Of a stretch of 64,000 nt of DNA, positions 53,818 to 61,911 are shown piece by piece; the stretch's first letter is position 1, and every line of letters starts with the position of its first letter. A program made the position numbers and the translations under genes. Below the pieces are notes generated by a model that saw only the letters and a program-made list of their open reading frames with translations, ran no database searches and was not told the DNA's origin. The stretch lies in NCBI RefSeq assembly GCF_016745395.1, contig NZ_JAERVJ010000005.1, positions 212,695 to 276,694 on the forward strand. Direction: 5' to 3'. Source of the stretch: Methylocystis sp. Sn-Cys. Lineage in GTDB: Bacteria > Pseudomonadota > Alphaproteobacteria > Rhizobiales > Beijerinckiaceae.

Positions 53818-54963
53818 ATGACCAATCCCTTCGAGATCGCGCTGCTTCAGGAGATTCCGACGCCTTCTACCTTCGACGAGCGCTGCTACCTCGCGGCCAA
53901 TCGGGATGTCGCCGAGGCGGTCGCGGCAGGGCGGCTCGCGTCAGGCAGGGCGCATTTCAAGAAGTTTGGGGCGGTGGAGGGGCGACGGCAGTTCGCCAAG
54001 CAGGATGAGCTCGTCACCTGCGAGAATTTCGATGAGGCGCGCTATCTCGACAGCAATCCGGACGTCGCGCGAGCGTTCGAGCGCGGCGAGTTCCCCTCCG
54101 CCAGGGCGCATTTCGAGCAATTCGGCTTTCGGGAGAGCCGGCGCCAGCGACGCGCGAGCCAGGTGCCCGCAATCCGCGCAAGAAAGCTCGACGCCTTGCG
54201 CCCGCTTCTCCTCGACCCGGAAAAGCGGCTCGAGGAAAGCGGCAAATATTGCTTCCTGGACGAAGCGACGCGCGCGCGCGATAGCCTCGATGATGAGATT
54301 CCGATCAGCGAGAACAGCTACGACCAGGAAACGGTCGAGCTGATCGAAAGCTGCAGAGACGGGTTGGTTCTCGATGTCGGCGCCGGCTTCCGGCCGACCT
54401 ATTACAGCAATGTCGTCAATCTGGAGATCGCAGACTATCCCACGACCGACGTCATTGGCGCCGCTGACAGCCTCCCGTTCAAGGACGATTCATTCGACGG
54501 CGTTATCTCGATCGCCGTCCTCGAGCATGTCAAAGACCCGTTTCGTTGTGCGCGTGAAATCGCGCGGGTCTTGAAGCCCGGCGGATGGCTGAAGTGCTGC
54601 GTGCCCTTTTTGCAGCCGCTGCACGGCTTTCCGCATCATTATTTCAATATGACGCATGAGGGCCTGCGCACATTGTTCGAGCCTTATCTCACTATCGAGC
54701 GGCAGGAAGTAAATCCCGCGACGCATCCGGTCTGGGCGATCGCATGGCAACTTCGATCCTGGGCGGAGGGCCTGCCGCCAAAAGCCCGCAAATCCTTCCT
54801 GCGCCAGCGTGTGGGCGATCTCATCGCCTACCCCGGCCCCATGCTTGAGCAAGCCTGGGCGAAAGAGCTGCCGGTGGAAAAGCAGTTCGAGCTCGCCGCA
54901 GCCACGATTCTCCTCGCGCGCAAGCCGCAGGCGCCAATGTCGATTGGACAAGAGCCGCAATGA
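53818..54963 (+). CDS. SAM-dependent methyltransferase with two N-terminal YLxxNxDV repeats
   Basis: A 381-aa protein. Residues about 17-57 and 66-105 are tandem copies of one motif (FDERCYLAANRDVAEAV...HFKKFGAVEGRR and FDEARYLDSNPDVARAF...HFEQFGFRESRR), found on many glycosyltransferases and surface-glycan enzymes. A class I methyltransferase domain follows: LVLDVGAGFRPTYYS (motif I), DSLPFKDDSFDGVISIAVLEHV and EIARVLKPGGWLKCCVP. It likely methylates a sugar or glycan precursor (inference). Its stop overlaps the next start by four bases. Confidence 0.8.
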   Translation: MTNPFEIALLQEIPTPSTFDERCYLAANRDVAEAVAAGRLASGRAHFKKFGAVEGRRQFAKQDELVTCENFDEARYLDSNPDVARAFERGEFPSARAHFEQFGFRESRRQRRASQVPAIRARKLDALRPLLLDPEKRLEESGKYCFLDEATRARDSLDDEIPISENSYDQETVELIESCRDGLVLDVGAGFRPTYYSNVVNLEIADYPTTDVIGAADSLPFKDDSFDGVISIAVLEHVKDPFRCAREIARVLKPGGWLKCCVPFLQPLHGFPHHYFNMTHEGLRTLFEPYLTIERQEVNPATHPVWAIAWQLRSWAEGLPPKARKSFLRQRVGDLIAYPGPMLEQAWAKELPVEKQFELAAATILLARKPQAPMSIGQEPQ

Positions 54964-55952
54964 GCCATGCAAGCCTTTTCGTCCATCAGGGAAACGATGG
55001 ATGGCTATTCCTCGTCGGCGGCTCCAATTTCGTCTCGACTCTTTACGAGCGTGATTCAGGACATTTGCCGGATCGGGCGCTAGCGCGCTGGCGGGATCTC
55101 ATCGTCGAGCGCAAAAAGCGGTGCGACGCCCTCGGCGCCAAATTCGCCCATCTCGTCGTGCCCGAGAAGCTGACGATCTATTCCCACAAAACAGCCGAGC
55201 CGCTGGTCGACGCCGACCTCGCGCCCTCGCTCAGGCTGGCTCAGCTCTTCGAGCGAGACCCCGCCGCTTATGGTTACGTCGACTTGGTCCCGCTCATGCG
55301 CACGCATCGCGACGATGTGGATCTCTATTGGCGCACGGACACGCATTGGACGCCGCTCGGCTGTCTTCTCGGCTATGAAATTCTGTGCGACGCGCTTGGA
55401 TTGGAGCGCAATGACGATCTCGCCGCGCGCCCTTTCATCGAGGATGTCCGGCTGCTCGATCTGGGCTCCAAACTCGAGCCGCCCGTCTATGAGACCATCC
55501 GCGAAGCCACATGGCGGCAAGATGCGACGCGCGTCTATGATAATGCCGTCGTGCGGCTCCTGGAAGCGCATGAATATGGCGGCGAAATCCATGTCGGATG
55601 CCATGCGGTCTTCAAAAACCCGCGCGCCAGGAACAAGTGCAAGCTCTTGCTGTTCGGCGACTCTTTTGCGGGCGTCAGCCCCTATTTTCTGACCGCCGCC
55701 CTCGCCGAGACTGTCTCCGAGCTGGAATTCGTCTGGTCGGCGAATGTCGATTGGGCGCTCGTCAAGCGGTCAAAGCCCGATTTCGTCGTTACGGAGACTG
55801 CGGAACGCTATATGGCGATCCCGGCAAACGACCGCTTCAACTTGCGCAGGACTGAAATACGTCAGGTTCTACTTGGCCGCCGCAGGCGCTTCGAAGCTTG
55901 GCTCAGGGACTGGCGCGAAAAGCGGCGTCAACCTTCGAGCAAATCGACATAG
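54960..55952 (+). CDS. AlgJ/AlgX-like SGNH acetyltransferase-type protein
   Basis: A 330-aa protein resembling the catalytic domain of the alginate acetylation factors AlgJ and AlgX. It opens with FVHQGNDGWLFLVGGSNFV, a known start block of that family. TDTHWTP at about residue 126 supplies the Asp-x-His pair and LLFGDSFAGVSPYF at about 231 the Ser of the GDS block. Unlike AlgJ/AlgX it has no signal peptide or membrane anchor, so it may act in the cytoplasm or use an unusual route. It is translationally coupled to the methyltransferase and divergent from the GSCFA arm. Confidence 0.78.
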   Translation: MSHASLFVHQGNDGWLFLVGGSNFVSTLYERDSGHLPDRALARWRDLIVERKKRCDALGAKFAHLVVPEKLTIYSHKTAEPLVDADLAPSLRLAQLFERDPAAYGYVDLVPLMRTHRDDVDLYWRTDTHWTPLGCLLGYEILCDALGLERNDDLAARPFIEDVRLLDLGSKLEPPVYETIREATWRQDATRVYDNAVVRLLEAHEYGGEIHVGCHAVFKNPRARNKCKLLLFGDSFAGVSPYFLTAALAETVSELEFVWSANVDWALVKRSKPDFVVTETAERYMAIPANDRFNLRRTEIRQVLLGRRRRFEAWLRDWREKRRQPSSKST

Positions 55953-56239
55953 GCGTTTTTGACCTTGTCCCACTGACGCGCATCCGCGACCAGATTGGCA
56001 AGCTCGACGCCGCGACGGGTGAGCTTGCGGAAAATCCAGGCGTCGTCGCGAAAGGCGCCTGGCGCATCGATGAATTCCGCCTCGCGAAGCATTTCGAGCG
56101 CGTCGACCACCTCTCCTCGGGTGCGATCCAAGCGGCGCGCGATCTCCTCCAGCGGCAACACAAAAGCTTCTGGCGGCGAAAGCTGTCTTCCTTCGAGATC
56201 GAGCAGCAGCAACCGCATCAAATCGACGTCGCGCGCCAT
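55928..56239 (-). CDS. DUF2513-like protein, 103 aa
   Basis: The start MARDVDLMRLLLLDLEG matches the usual DUF2513 opening (KRDxDLxRxILL). The rest reads as a winged-helix-like fold, with EIARRLDRTRGEVVDALEMLREAEFIDA, and ends FRKLTRRGVELANLVADARQWDKVKNA, typical of the family's tail. DUF2513 genes are often found on mobile or phage-derived DNA. Its 3' end overlaps the AlgJ-like gene by 25 bases in convergent orientation. Role unknown; it may be a small DNA-binding protein. Confidence 0.65.
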   Translation of the reverse strand: MARDVDLMRLLLLDLEGRQLSPPEAFVLPLEEIARRLDRTRGEVVDALEMLREAEFIDAPGAFRDDAWIFRKLTRRGVELANLVADARQWDKVKNAYVDLLEG

Positions 56240-56549
56240 TCCTCCGTCTTTCTCTTTCGTTTGGCGTCGCCAATGAAAAACGGAATCGAACGCGAGCGCA
56301 AGCCTTTCGTCGCCCCGCTAAGGGCTTCGAATTGGGGTTGATGAGCGGACGTGTTCCAGCGTCATGGCCGCGCTTGTCGCGGCCATCCACGCCGCGCCGA
56401 CGCTGAAAGGCTTAAGAACATGAGCGGGAGCGACGCCGCTTCTTCTCCCCGCATGTCGTAATGTCCCGGCGTGGATGCCCGCGACAAGCGCGGGCATGAC
56501 GCGGCTGCGTAGAGGGTTTGTTAATGGATTTCGACGCCCTGTCGCTGCG
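56240..56549. other. Gap filled largely by family C repeat
   Basis: About 310 bases without a gene. A frame here encodes the MPALVAGIHA-type peptide, which is a by-product of the palindromic repeat and not a protein. Confidence 0.7.
56361..56500. repeat. Family C palindromic element, long copy 2
   Basis: Same hairpins and core as the copy at 48283-48421, including the flanks GCGGACGTGTTCC and GGGTTTGTTAATGG. Confidence 0.85.
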
Positions 56550-59500
56550 CTACGGGCGCCAGGATCGTATCCCGAGCGCGCGTGACAGCACATAGAAGAT
56601 CGGGGTGAAGAGAAGACCGAAGATCGTCACGCCAAGCATGCCGCTGAACACCGCGACGCCGAGCGACTGGCGCATTTCGGCGCCGGCGCCATGCGACACG
56701 GCGAGCGGCAGCACGCCCAAAATGAAGGCCAGCGACGTCATCAGGATCGGACGCAGGCGCGTGCGGGCGGCCTCGATCGCCGCCGTAAACCGATCCTTGC
56801 CCTCATTTTCGCCCTGCCGGGCGAATTCCACGATGAGAATGGCGTTCTTCGCCGCAAGGCCGATCAGCACCACGAGGCCGATCTCGACGAGAATATTGCG
56901 GTCGAGCCCGCGCGCCGCGACCCCGCTCATGGCGGCGAGAATGCACATGGGCACGATCAGAATGACCGCGAGCGGCAGCACCACGCTCTCGTAAAGCGCG
57001 GCGAGCAACAGGAAGACGAAGACGACGGCAAGCCCGAAGGCGAGGATCGCAGTATTGCCGGCGAGCTTCTCCTGCAGGGCGATCTCGGTCCATTGGAAGC
57101 CGAAGCCCTGTGGCAGCGATTTGCTCGCCAGCCCCTCGATCATGGCGATGCCCTGCCCCGAAGACACGCCATGCTGGAGATTAACCTGCACCTCGGCGGC
57201 CGGGTAAAGATTATAGCGCGGCACGCGGAAGGGGCCGGTCGTATCGTTGAAGCTCGCCAGGGCGCCGAGCGGCGTCATCTCGCCGGTGGCGCTACGGGTT
57301 TTGAGCTCCGAGAGATCACGCAGCGTCAGGCGATGCGGATTGTCGGCCTGCGCCATGACGCGGTAGGTGCGGCCGAGAATATTGAAGTCGTTGACGAAGA
57401 CCGAGCCGAGATAGATCGACATGGTTTCGAACACGCGCGTGATCGGCACGCCGATCATCTCCGCCTTGGTGCGGTCGACGTCGGCGAAAATCTGCGGCGT
57501 GCGCGTATTGAACAGCGTGAAGGCCTGAGCGACGCCCGGCGTATGCATCGCCGGTCCGGCAAGCGACCAAGCGGCGCCTTCCAGAGCCGGAAGCCCCATG
57601 CCGCCGCGATCCTGCACATAGCCCTTGATGCCACCACCCGTGCCAATACCCGGCACCGCCGGCGGCTCCAGCACGAAAACAAAGGCGTCCTTGATCGGCG
57701 CGAGCGCGGCGCGGATGTCGTCGCGAATGCCGGGCGCCGTGAGGCCGGCCCGGTGGCGCTCCTCGAAGGATTTCAGCGTGACGAAAATAACACCGGCATT
57801 CGGCGCATTGGTGAAAGTCGCGCCGTCGAAGCCGGTGAAGACGACGCTCGACGCGACGCCCGGCCGTGACAGGATAATGTCCGTCGCCTGCCGCATCACA
57901 GAGTCGGTGCGGTCGAGCGCGGCGCCGGGCGGCAATTGGAATGCGGCGATGAGATAGCCGCGATCGAGCGTCGGCACGAGGCCCGTCGGCGTGCGCCACA
58001 ACAGCCCCGCCGCAATGGCGATCAACAGACCATAGACCACAAGCGAGGCGAGCCCGACCCGCACCAGCCGCGCCGTCAAGGCGCCATAGCGCGCCGACAT
58101 GGCGTCGAAAAGGCGATTGAAGCGCGCGAAAAACGCCTCGAGCGGATGGCGCAGAAACTCGAAGCGCCCCGCGTGTTTGTGCTCCTCGCCATGCGGTTTG
58201 AGAAGAATGGCCGCGAGCGCGGGCGAGAGCGTCAGCGACACAAAGGCCGAAATCAGCGTCGCGGAAGCGATGGTGATGGCGAATTGCTTATAGAAGGCGC
58301 CCTGCAGCCCCGTGATATAGGCGACCGGGATGAAGACGGCGCAGAGCACGAGCGCGATGGCGATGAGCGCGCCGCCCACCTCGTCCATCGTTTTATGAGC
58401 GGCCTCTTTCGGCGTCATCCCCTGCGCCAGATAGCGCTCGACATTCTCGACGACGACAATGGCGTCGTCGACCACAATGCCGATCGCCAGCACAAGGCCG
58501 AAGAGCGACAGCGTATTGAAGGTGAGCCCGACGAGTTTCATCACCGCGAAACTGCCGACAAGCGAGATCGGAATCGCCACGACCGGAATGATCGCGGCGC
58601 GCCATGTCTGCAGAAAAAGGATCACGACCAGGACGACGAGGATAATCGCTTCGCCGAGCGTGCGAACGACTTCGTCGACCGACTGCTGAATGAACTCGGT
58701 CGGATTATAGACGATGGAATAATCGAGACCGGCGGGGAACTGCTTCTTCGCCTGTACCATGGCCTCCTCCACCGCGGCGGAGGTGGCGAGGGCATTGGAC
58801 CCCGGCTTCTGGAAGATGGCGATGGCGGTCGCCGCGTCGCGATCGAGATAGGCGTTGACCGTGTAATCCTGCGCGCCAATCTCCACCCGCGCCACGTCGC
58901 GCAGCCGCACCTGGCCGTCGGCGTCGGCGCGCAACACCACGTCAGCGAATTGCGCCGGATCGGAAAGCCGGCCGAGCGTGCGCACGGAAAGCTGGAAGGC
59001 GCCGGGAGACGCCGCCGGCGGCTGGTTGATCGCGCCTGCCGCCACCTGGAGATTGGCGGCGCGCAAGGCGGCGACCACTTCGCCCGCCGTCATGCCGCGC
59101 GCGGCCACCTTATCCGGATCGAGCCAGACGCGCATCGAATAGTCGCGGGCGCCGAAGACGCGCACATCGCCGACGCCCTCCAAGCGCGCCAGCTCGTCGC
59201 GCACATAGAGCGTCGCGTAATTGGAAATATATTGCTGACTGCGCGAAGCATCGGGCGAGCGCAGATGCACGACCATCATCAGATCGGGCGACGCCTTCTT
59301 CACGACGACGCCGAAGCGCTGCACTTCCTCGGGCAGGCGCGGCGTCGCGATCGCCACGCGATTCTGCACCAGCACCTGGGCCAGATCGATATTGACGCCG
59401 GTCTTGAAAACGACATTGATCGTGAGCAGGCCATCGCCTGTCGATTGCGAGACGATATAAAGCATATCGTCGACGCCATTGACCTCTTGCTCGATGGGCG

Positions 59501-59693
59501 AGGCGACCGTCTGCGCGATGACTTCCGCCGAGGCGCCAGGATAAGTCGCAGTGATCATCACCGTCGGCGGCGCAATGTCGGGATATTCGGACACCGGCAG
59601 CGCGCGCTGGGCGATAAGGCCCGCGATGGTGAGCAAAACCGAGATGACGGCGGCGAAAATCGGCCGTTCGATGAAGAAATGCGGAAAACGCAT
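56550..59693 (-). CDS. RND efflux transporter, HAE1 family (AcrB/MexB-like)
   Basis: A 1047-aa inner-membrane drug/proton antiporter. It begins MRFPHFFIERPIFAAVISVLL with the first helix. The proton-relay Asp pair lies in GIVVDDAIVVVENVERYLAQG. Other conserved stretches are PVSEYPDIAPPTVMITATYPGAS, VSLTLSPALAAILLKP, and in the C-terminal half IGLAAKNAILIVEFARQ. Twelve membrane segments and two large periplasmic loops are expected, and full length is present. It lies 12 bases downstream of its membrane-fusion partner. No outer-membrane factor or regulator gene is in the window, so a housekeeping TolC-type protein would be needed. Confidence 0.95.
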   Translation of the reverse strand: MRFPHFFIERPIFAAVISVLLTIAGLIAQRALPVSEYPDIAPPTVMITATYPGASAEVIAQTVASPIEQEVNGVDDMLYIVSQSTGDGLLTINVVFKTGVNIDLAQVLVQNRVAIATPRLPEEVQRFGVVVKKASPDLMMVVHLRSPDASRSQQYISNYATLYVRDELARLEGVGDVRVFGARDYSMRVWLDPDKVAARGMTAGEVVAALRAANLQVAAGAINQPPAASPGAFQLSVRTLGRLSDPAQFADVVLRADADGQVRLRDVARVEIGAQDYTVNAYLDRDAATAIAIFQKPGSNALATSAAVEEAMVQAKKQFPAGLDYSIVYNPTEFIQQSVDEVVRTLGEAIILVVLVVILFLQTWRAAIIPVVAIPISLVGSFAVMKLVGLTFNTLSLFGLVLAIGIVVDDAIVVVENVERYLAQGMTPKEAAHKTMDEVGGALIAIALVLCAVFIPVAYITGLQGAFYKQFAITIASATLISAFVSLTLSPALAAILLKPHGEEHKHAGRFEFLRHPLEAFFARFNRLFDAMSARYGALTARLVRVGLASLVVYGLLIAIAAGLLWRTPTGLVPTLDRGYLIAAFQLPPGAALDRTDSVMRQATDIILSRPGVASSVVFTGFDGATFTNAPNAGVIFVTLKSFEERHRAGLTAPGIRDDIRAALAPIKDAFVFVLEPPAVPGIGTGGGIKGYVQDRGGMGLPALEGAAWSLAGPAMHTPGVAQAFTLFNTRTPQIFADVDRTKAEMIGVPITRVFETMSIYLGSVFVNDFNILGRTYRVMAQADNPHRLTLRDLSELKTRSATGEMTPLGALASFNDTTGPFRVPRYNLYPAAEVQVNLQHGVSSGQGIAMIEGLASKSLPQGFGFQWTEIALQEKLAGNTAILAFGLAVVFVFLLLAALYESVVLPLAVILIVPMCILAAMSGVAARGLDRNILVEIGLVVLIGLAAKNAILIVEFARQGENEGKDRFTAAIEAARTRLRPILMTSLAFILGVLPLAVSHGAGAEMRQSLGVAVFSGMLGVTIFGLLFTPIFYVLSRALGIRSWRP

Positions 59694-59704
59694 GCGCCCC
59701 TAGC

Positions 59705-60862
59705 CTATTTAACGGAGGGCGCAATCGCGCCTTCGGTTGGCGCGACGGTCGCGCCGGGCCGCACCATGGGATTGGCGAGGCCGGCGGTGATGACAAGATC
59801 ATTGGGATCGAGGCCGGACAGCACGACTCGCAATCCCTTATGAAGCGGCCCAAGCGTCACGGGCTTCGCCGCCACCTTGCGATCCGGCGTGACGACCAGC
59901 ACGATCTTATTCGTCTGATCCGAGGCGATGGCGGCGTCGGGGACGAGCAGCCCCGCAAAATCCCCGCCATTGACGCGCACGCGGCCGAAAGCGCCGGGCG
60001 TCAAAAACAAGTCCTTATTGTCGAGAACGGCGCGGGCGCGGATCGTGCCGGAATGCACGTTGAGCTGGTTGTCCATGAAGTCGATCGCGCCCGAGCGCTT
60101 CCAATCGACCTCATCGGCAAGGCGCACGAAAGCGGGGATCTTCCCTGTCTTCTCTCGGCCCGTCCCGGCCCGGGCGTAGTGCAGATAATCCGATTCAGAC
60201 ACGTCGAACTCGAAGTGGATGGGATCGAGGGCGACAAGCGTCGTCAGGAGCGTCATCCCGGCCTGCACGAGATTGCCCACGTCTATGCGGCGGTCGGAGA
60301 CGCGGCCGGCGATCGGCGCACGCACCTGGGTCCATTCCAGATTGAGTTCCGCGTTGCGCAAAGACGCTTCGGCGCCCGCCAACTGCGCGCGCGCCGAGTC
60401 CGACCCGCCGCGGCGCTGGTCCATATCGCGTTTCGTGATCGTCCCGCCGCCGACGAGGCTCTCGCCGCGCGCCGCATCCTTGGAGAGCATAGAGGTTTGC
60501 GCCTGCATGCGGACGACGTCGGCGCGGGCGCTGTCGACGGCGATCTGATAGGGGCGCGGGTCGATGGTGAAAAGCAGATCCCCCGCCTTCACGATCTGGC
60601 CGTCGGTGAAATGGATTTTCTCGACGGCCCCGGAGACGCGCGGGCGCACCTCCACGCGCTGAACCGGGACAAAACGGCCGGTATATTCATCGAAACGCGG
60701 CACGGTCTCAGCGAGCGGATGCGCAACCGTAACGGGCGGCGCCGCTGGCGCCCCGTCCTGCGCGCCGGCGCCAAACCTCAACGCCACGACGGCGATCACG
60801 GCAATAAGGCCCAGCGACACCCCAGCGAGGCGGCGATAAGCGCGCGGGCGCATCCAATCCAT
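59705..60862 (-). CDS. RND efflux membrane fusion protein (AcrA/MexA-like)
   Basis: A 385-aa periplasmic adaptor. An N-terminal hydrophobic anchor (LAGVSLGLIAVIAVVAL) is followed by the lipoyl half-motif RFVPVQRVEVRPRVSGAVEKIHFTDGQIVKAGDLLF, a helical hairpin with VRMQAQTSMLSKD, the second half-motif EWTQVRAPIAGRVSDRRIDVGNLVQAG, and the beta-barrel and membrane-proximal domains. No lipobox Cys is seen, so it is probably anchored by the uncleaved helix. It is the first gene of the pump pair. Confidence 0.93.
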   Translation of the reverse strand: MDWMRPRAYRRLAGVSLGLIAVIAVVALRFGAGAQDGAPAAPPVTVAHPLAETVPRFDEYTGRFVPVQRVEVRPRVSGAVEKIHFTDGQIVKAGDLLFTIDPRPYQIAVDSARADVVRMQAQTSMLSKDAARGESLVGGGTITKRDMDQRRGGSDSARAQLAGAEASLRNAELNLEWTQVRAPIAGRVSDRRIDVGNLVQAGMTLLTTLVALDPIHFEFDVSESDYLHYARAGTGREKTGKIPAFVRLADEVDWKRSGAIDFMDNQLNVHSGTIRARAVLDNKDLFLTPGAFGRVRVNGGDFAGLLVPDAAIASDQTNKIVLVVTPDRKVAAKPVTLGPLHKGLRVVLSGLDPNDLVITAGLANPMVRPGATVAPTEGAIAPSVK

Positions 60863-61166
60863 GTCATGTCTCTGTCAAAAAAAGCGCTTGATGCTGCGGC
60901 GCCGAAAGTAAATCAGACGGCCGCCCGCGTCCACCGGGCGGGCAGCAAGGGCGTCGAAGACCACGAAACTCGGAATTAGCGTGGAATTAGAATATTTTCG
61001 CGAACGTGCTGCGACTTACGCGCAGTCTGTCTGCTCAGGTTTAAGCCAAAGTTTGTTTTTGGTCTGTATGTGATGTCCGCGCTTGCGCCGAATGGAGAAG
61101 CGCTTTTCACTTCGATTCGTCGATTGTGCGAACGACGCTGGCGCGCGTATTTTTTGGAGGAAACGC
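60863..61166. other. Divergent gap between the RND pump and the HdeA/HdeB-like genes
   Basis: About 300 bases that should hold both promoters. GGAGG at 61156-61160 is the ribosome-binding site of the first small gene. No repeat or clear operator seen. Confidence 0.5.
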
Positions 61167-61463
61167 ATGAATAAGCTGATTTTCGGGCTCGCCATGGCGG
61201 CGATGTTGGCGCCTGCGGCTGTGCAGGCGCAAGTCAAGTTGGATATGACCAAGATTACCTGCGGCGAATTGCTGGCGATGCCGGCGGAGGACCAAAGCGA
61301 CTTCGCAGCCTTTATGAGCGGGTGGTTCGCGCAAAAGAGCGGCCGCACCTTTATCGATGTCAGTCTTTTTCTAAAGAACGCCGCGAGCGTGACCGACTGG
61401 TGCGCCTCCAACAAGTCCGAGTCCGTCATGGCGGGCCTGCAGCGCGCTTTCGACAAGAAATAA
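61167..61463 (+). CDS. HdeA/HdeB-like periplasmic protein, copy 1
   Basis: A 98-aa protein with signal peptide MNKLIFGLAMAAMLAPAAVQA. The mature part begins QVKLDMTKITCGELLAMP and has exactly two cysteines (ITCGEL and TDWCASN), as in the acid-stress chaperones HdeA and HdeB, which are held by one disulfide. The chaperone role at low pH is inferred from the family. GGAGG six bases upstream fixes the start. It is followed after 9-21 bases (depending on the start) by a second family member. Confidence 0.8.
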   Translation: MNKLIFGLAMAAMLAPAAVQAQVKLDMTKITCGELLAMPAEDQSDFAAFMSGWFAQKSGRTFIDVSLFLKNAASVTDWCASNKSESVMAGLQRAFDKK

Positions 61464-61472
61464 CGACAAGGG

Positions 61473-61778
61473 ATGGCCACACAAATGATCCGCAAGCTCA
61501 TTCTTGCTGGCGCCGCGAGCGCCTTCGCTTTCGTCGCCCCGGCCTCTGCTCAGGTTACGATCGATATGTCGGAAATCACTTGCAAGGATTTCCGTGGTTA
61601 TGACGCCGGCACGCAGGACTTCATCGGAAATTGGATGCGCGGTTACTTCAGCGCGAAGAACAATATTACCGTCATCGACTCGCGCTACGTCAAGCGGAAC
61701 ACCGCCAAGATTTCGCGCTACTGCAAGAAGCTCCCGAAATCTTCGCTGATGGACGCCGTTCTGAAGAACGCCCGTTAA
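61473..61778 (+). CDS. HdeA/HdeB-like periplasmic protein, copy 2
   Basis: A 101-aa protein with signal peptide (MIRKLILAGAASAFAFVAPASA) and a mature part starting QVTIDMSEITCKDFRGYD, clearly related to the upstream gene. Two cysteines (ITCKDF and SRYCKKLP) are kept at the same relative places. The start at 61473 (MATQ) or 61485 (MIRK) cannot be separated; AAGGGA precedes the first. The pair probably forms one operon ending at the terminator at 61788. Confidence 0.8.
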   Translation: MATQMIRKLILAGAASAFAFVAPASAQVTIDMSEITCKDFRGYDAGTQDFIGNWMRGYFSAKNNITVIDSRYVKRNTAKISRYCKKLPKSSLMDAVLKNAR

Positions 61779-61787
61779 ACCCCTACG

Positions 61788-61813
61788 GCCCGGCCGATGG
61801 CTGGGCCCTTTCG
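61788..61813 (+). terminator. Probable terminator after the HdeA/HdeB-like pair
   Basis: GGCCCGGCC-GAT-GGCTGGGCC forms a 9-bp stem with one G-U pair, followed by CTTTCG. The T tract is short, so confidence is moderate. Confidence 0.5.
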
Positions 61814-61911
61814 CCGCGGCCGAGGGCGACTCCCGCGCCTTGGCCGCCGCTTGCCGTTCATCGGCTTGCGGCTATTTGTTAGCTCCTCTGGATTTTCCGG
61901 GATTTATCTGG

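Noticed and set aside
56318..56593. Open frame encoding an MPALVAGIHA-type peptide
   Set aside because: This peptide comes from the family C palindrome and recurs wherever the repeat does; it is not a protein gene.
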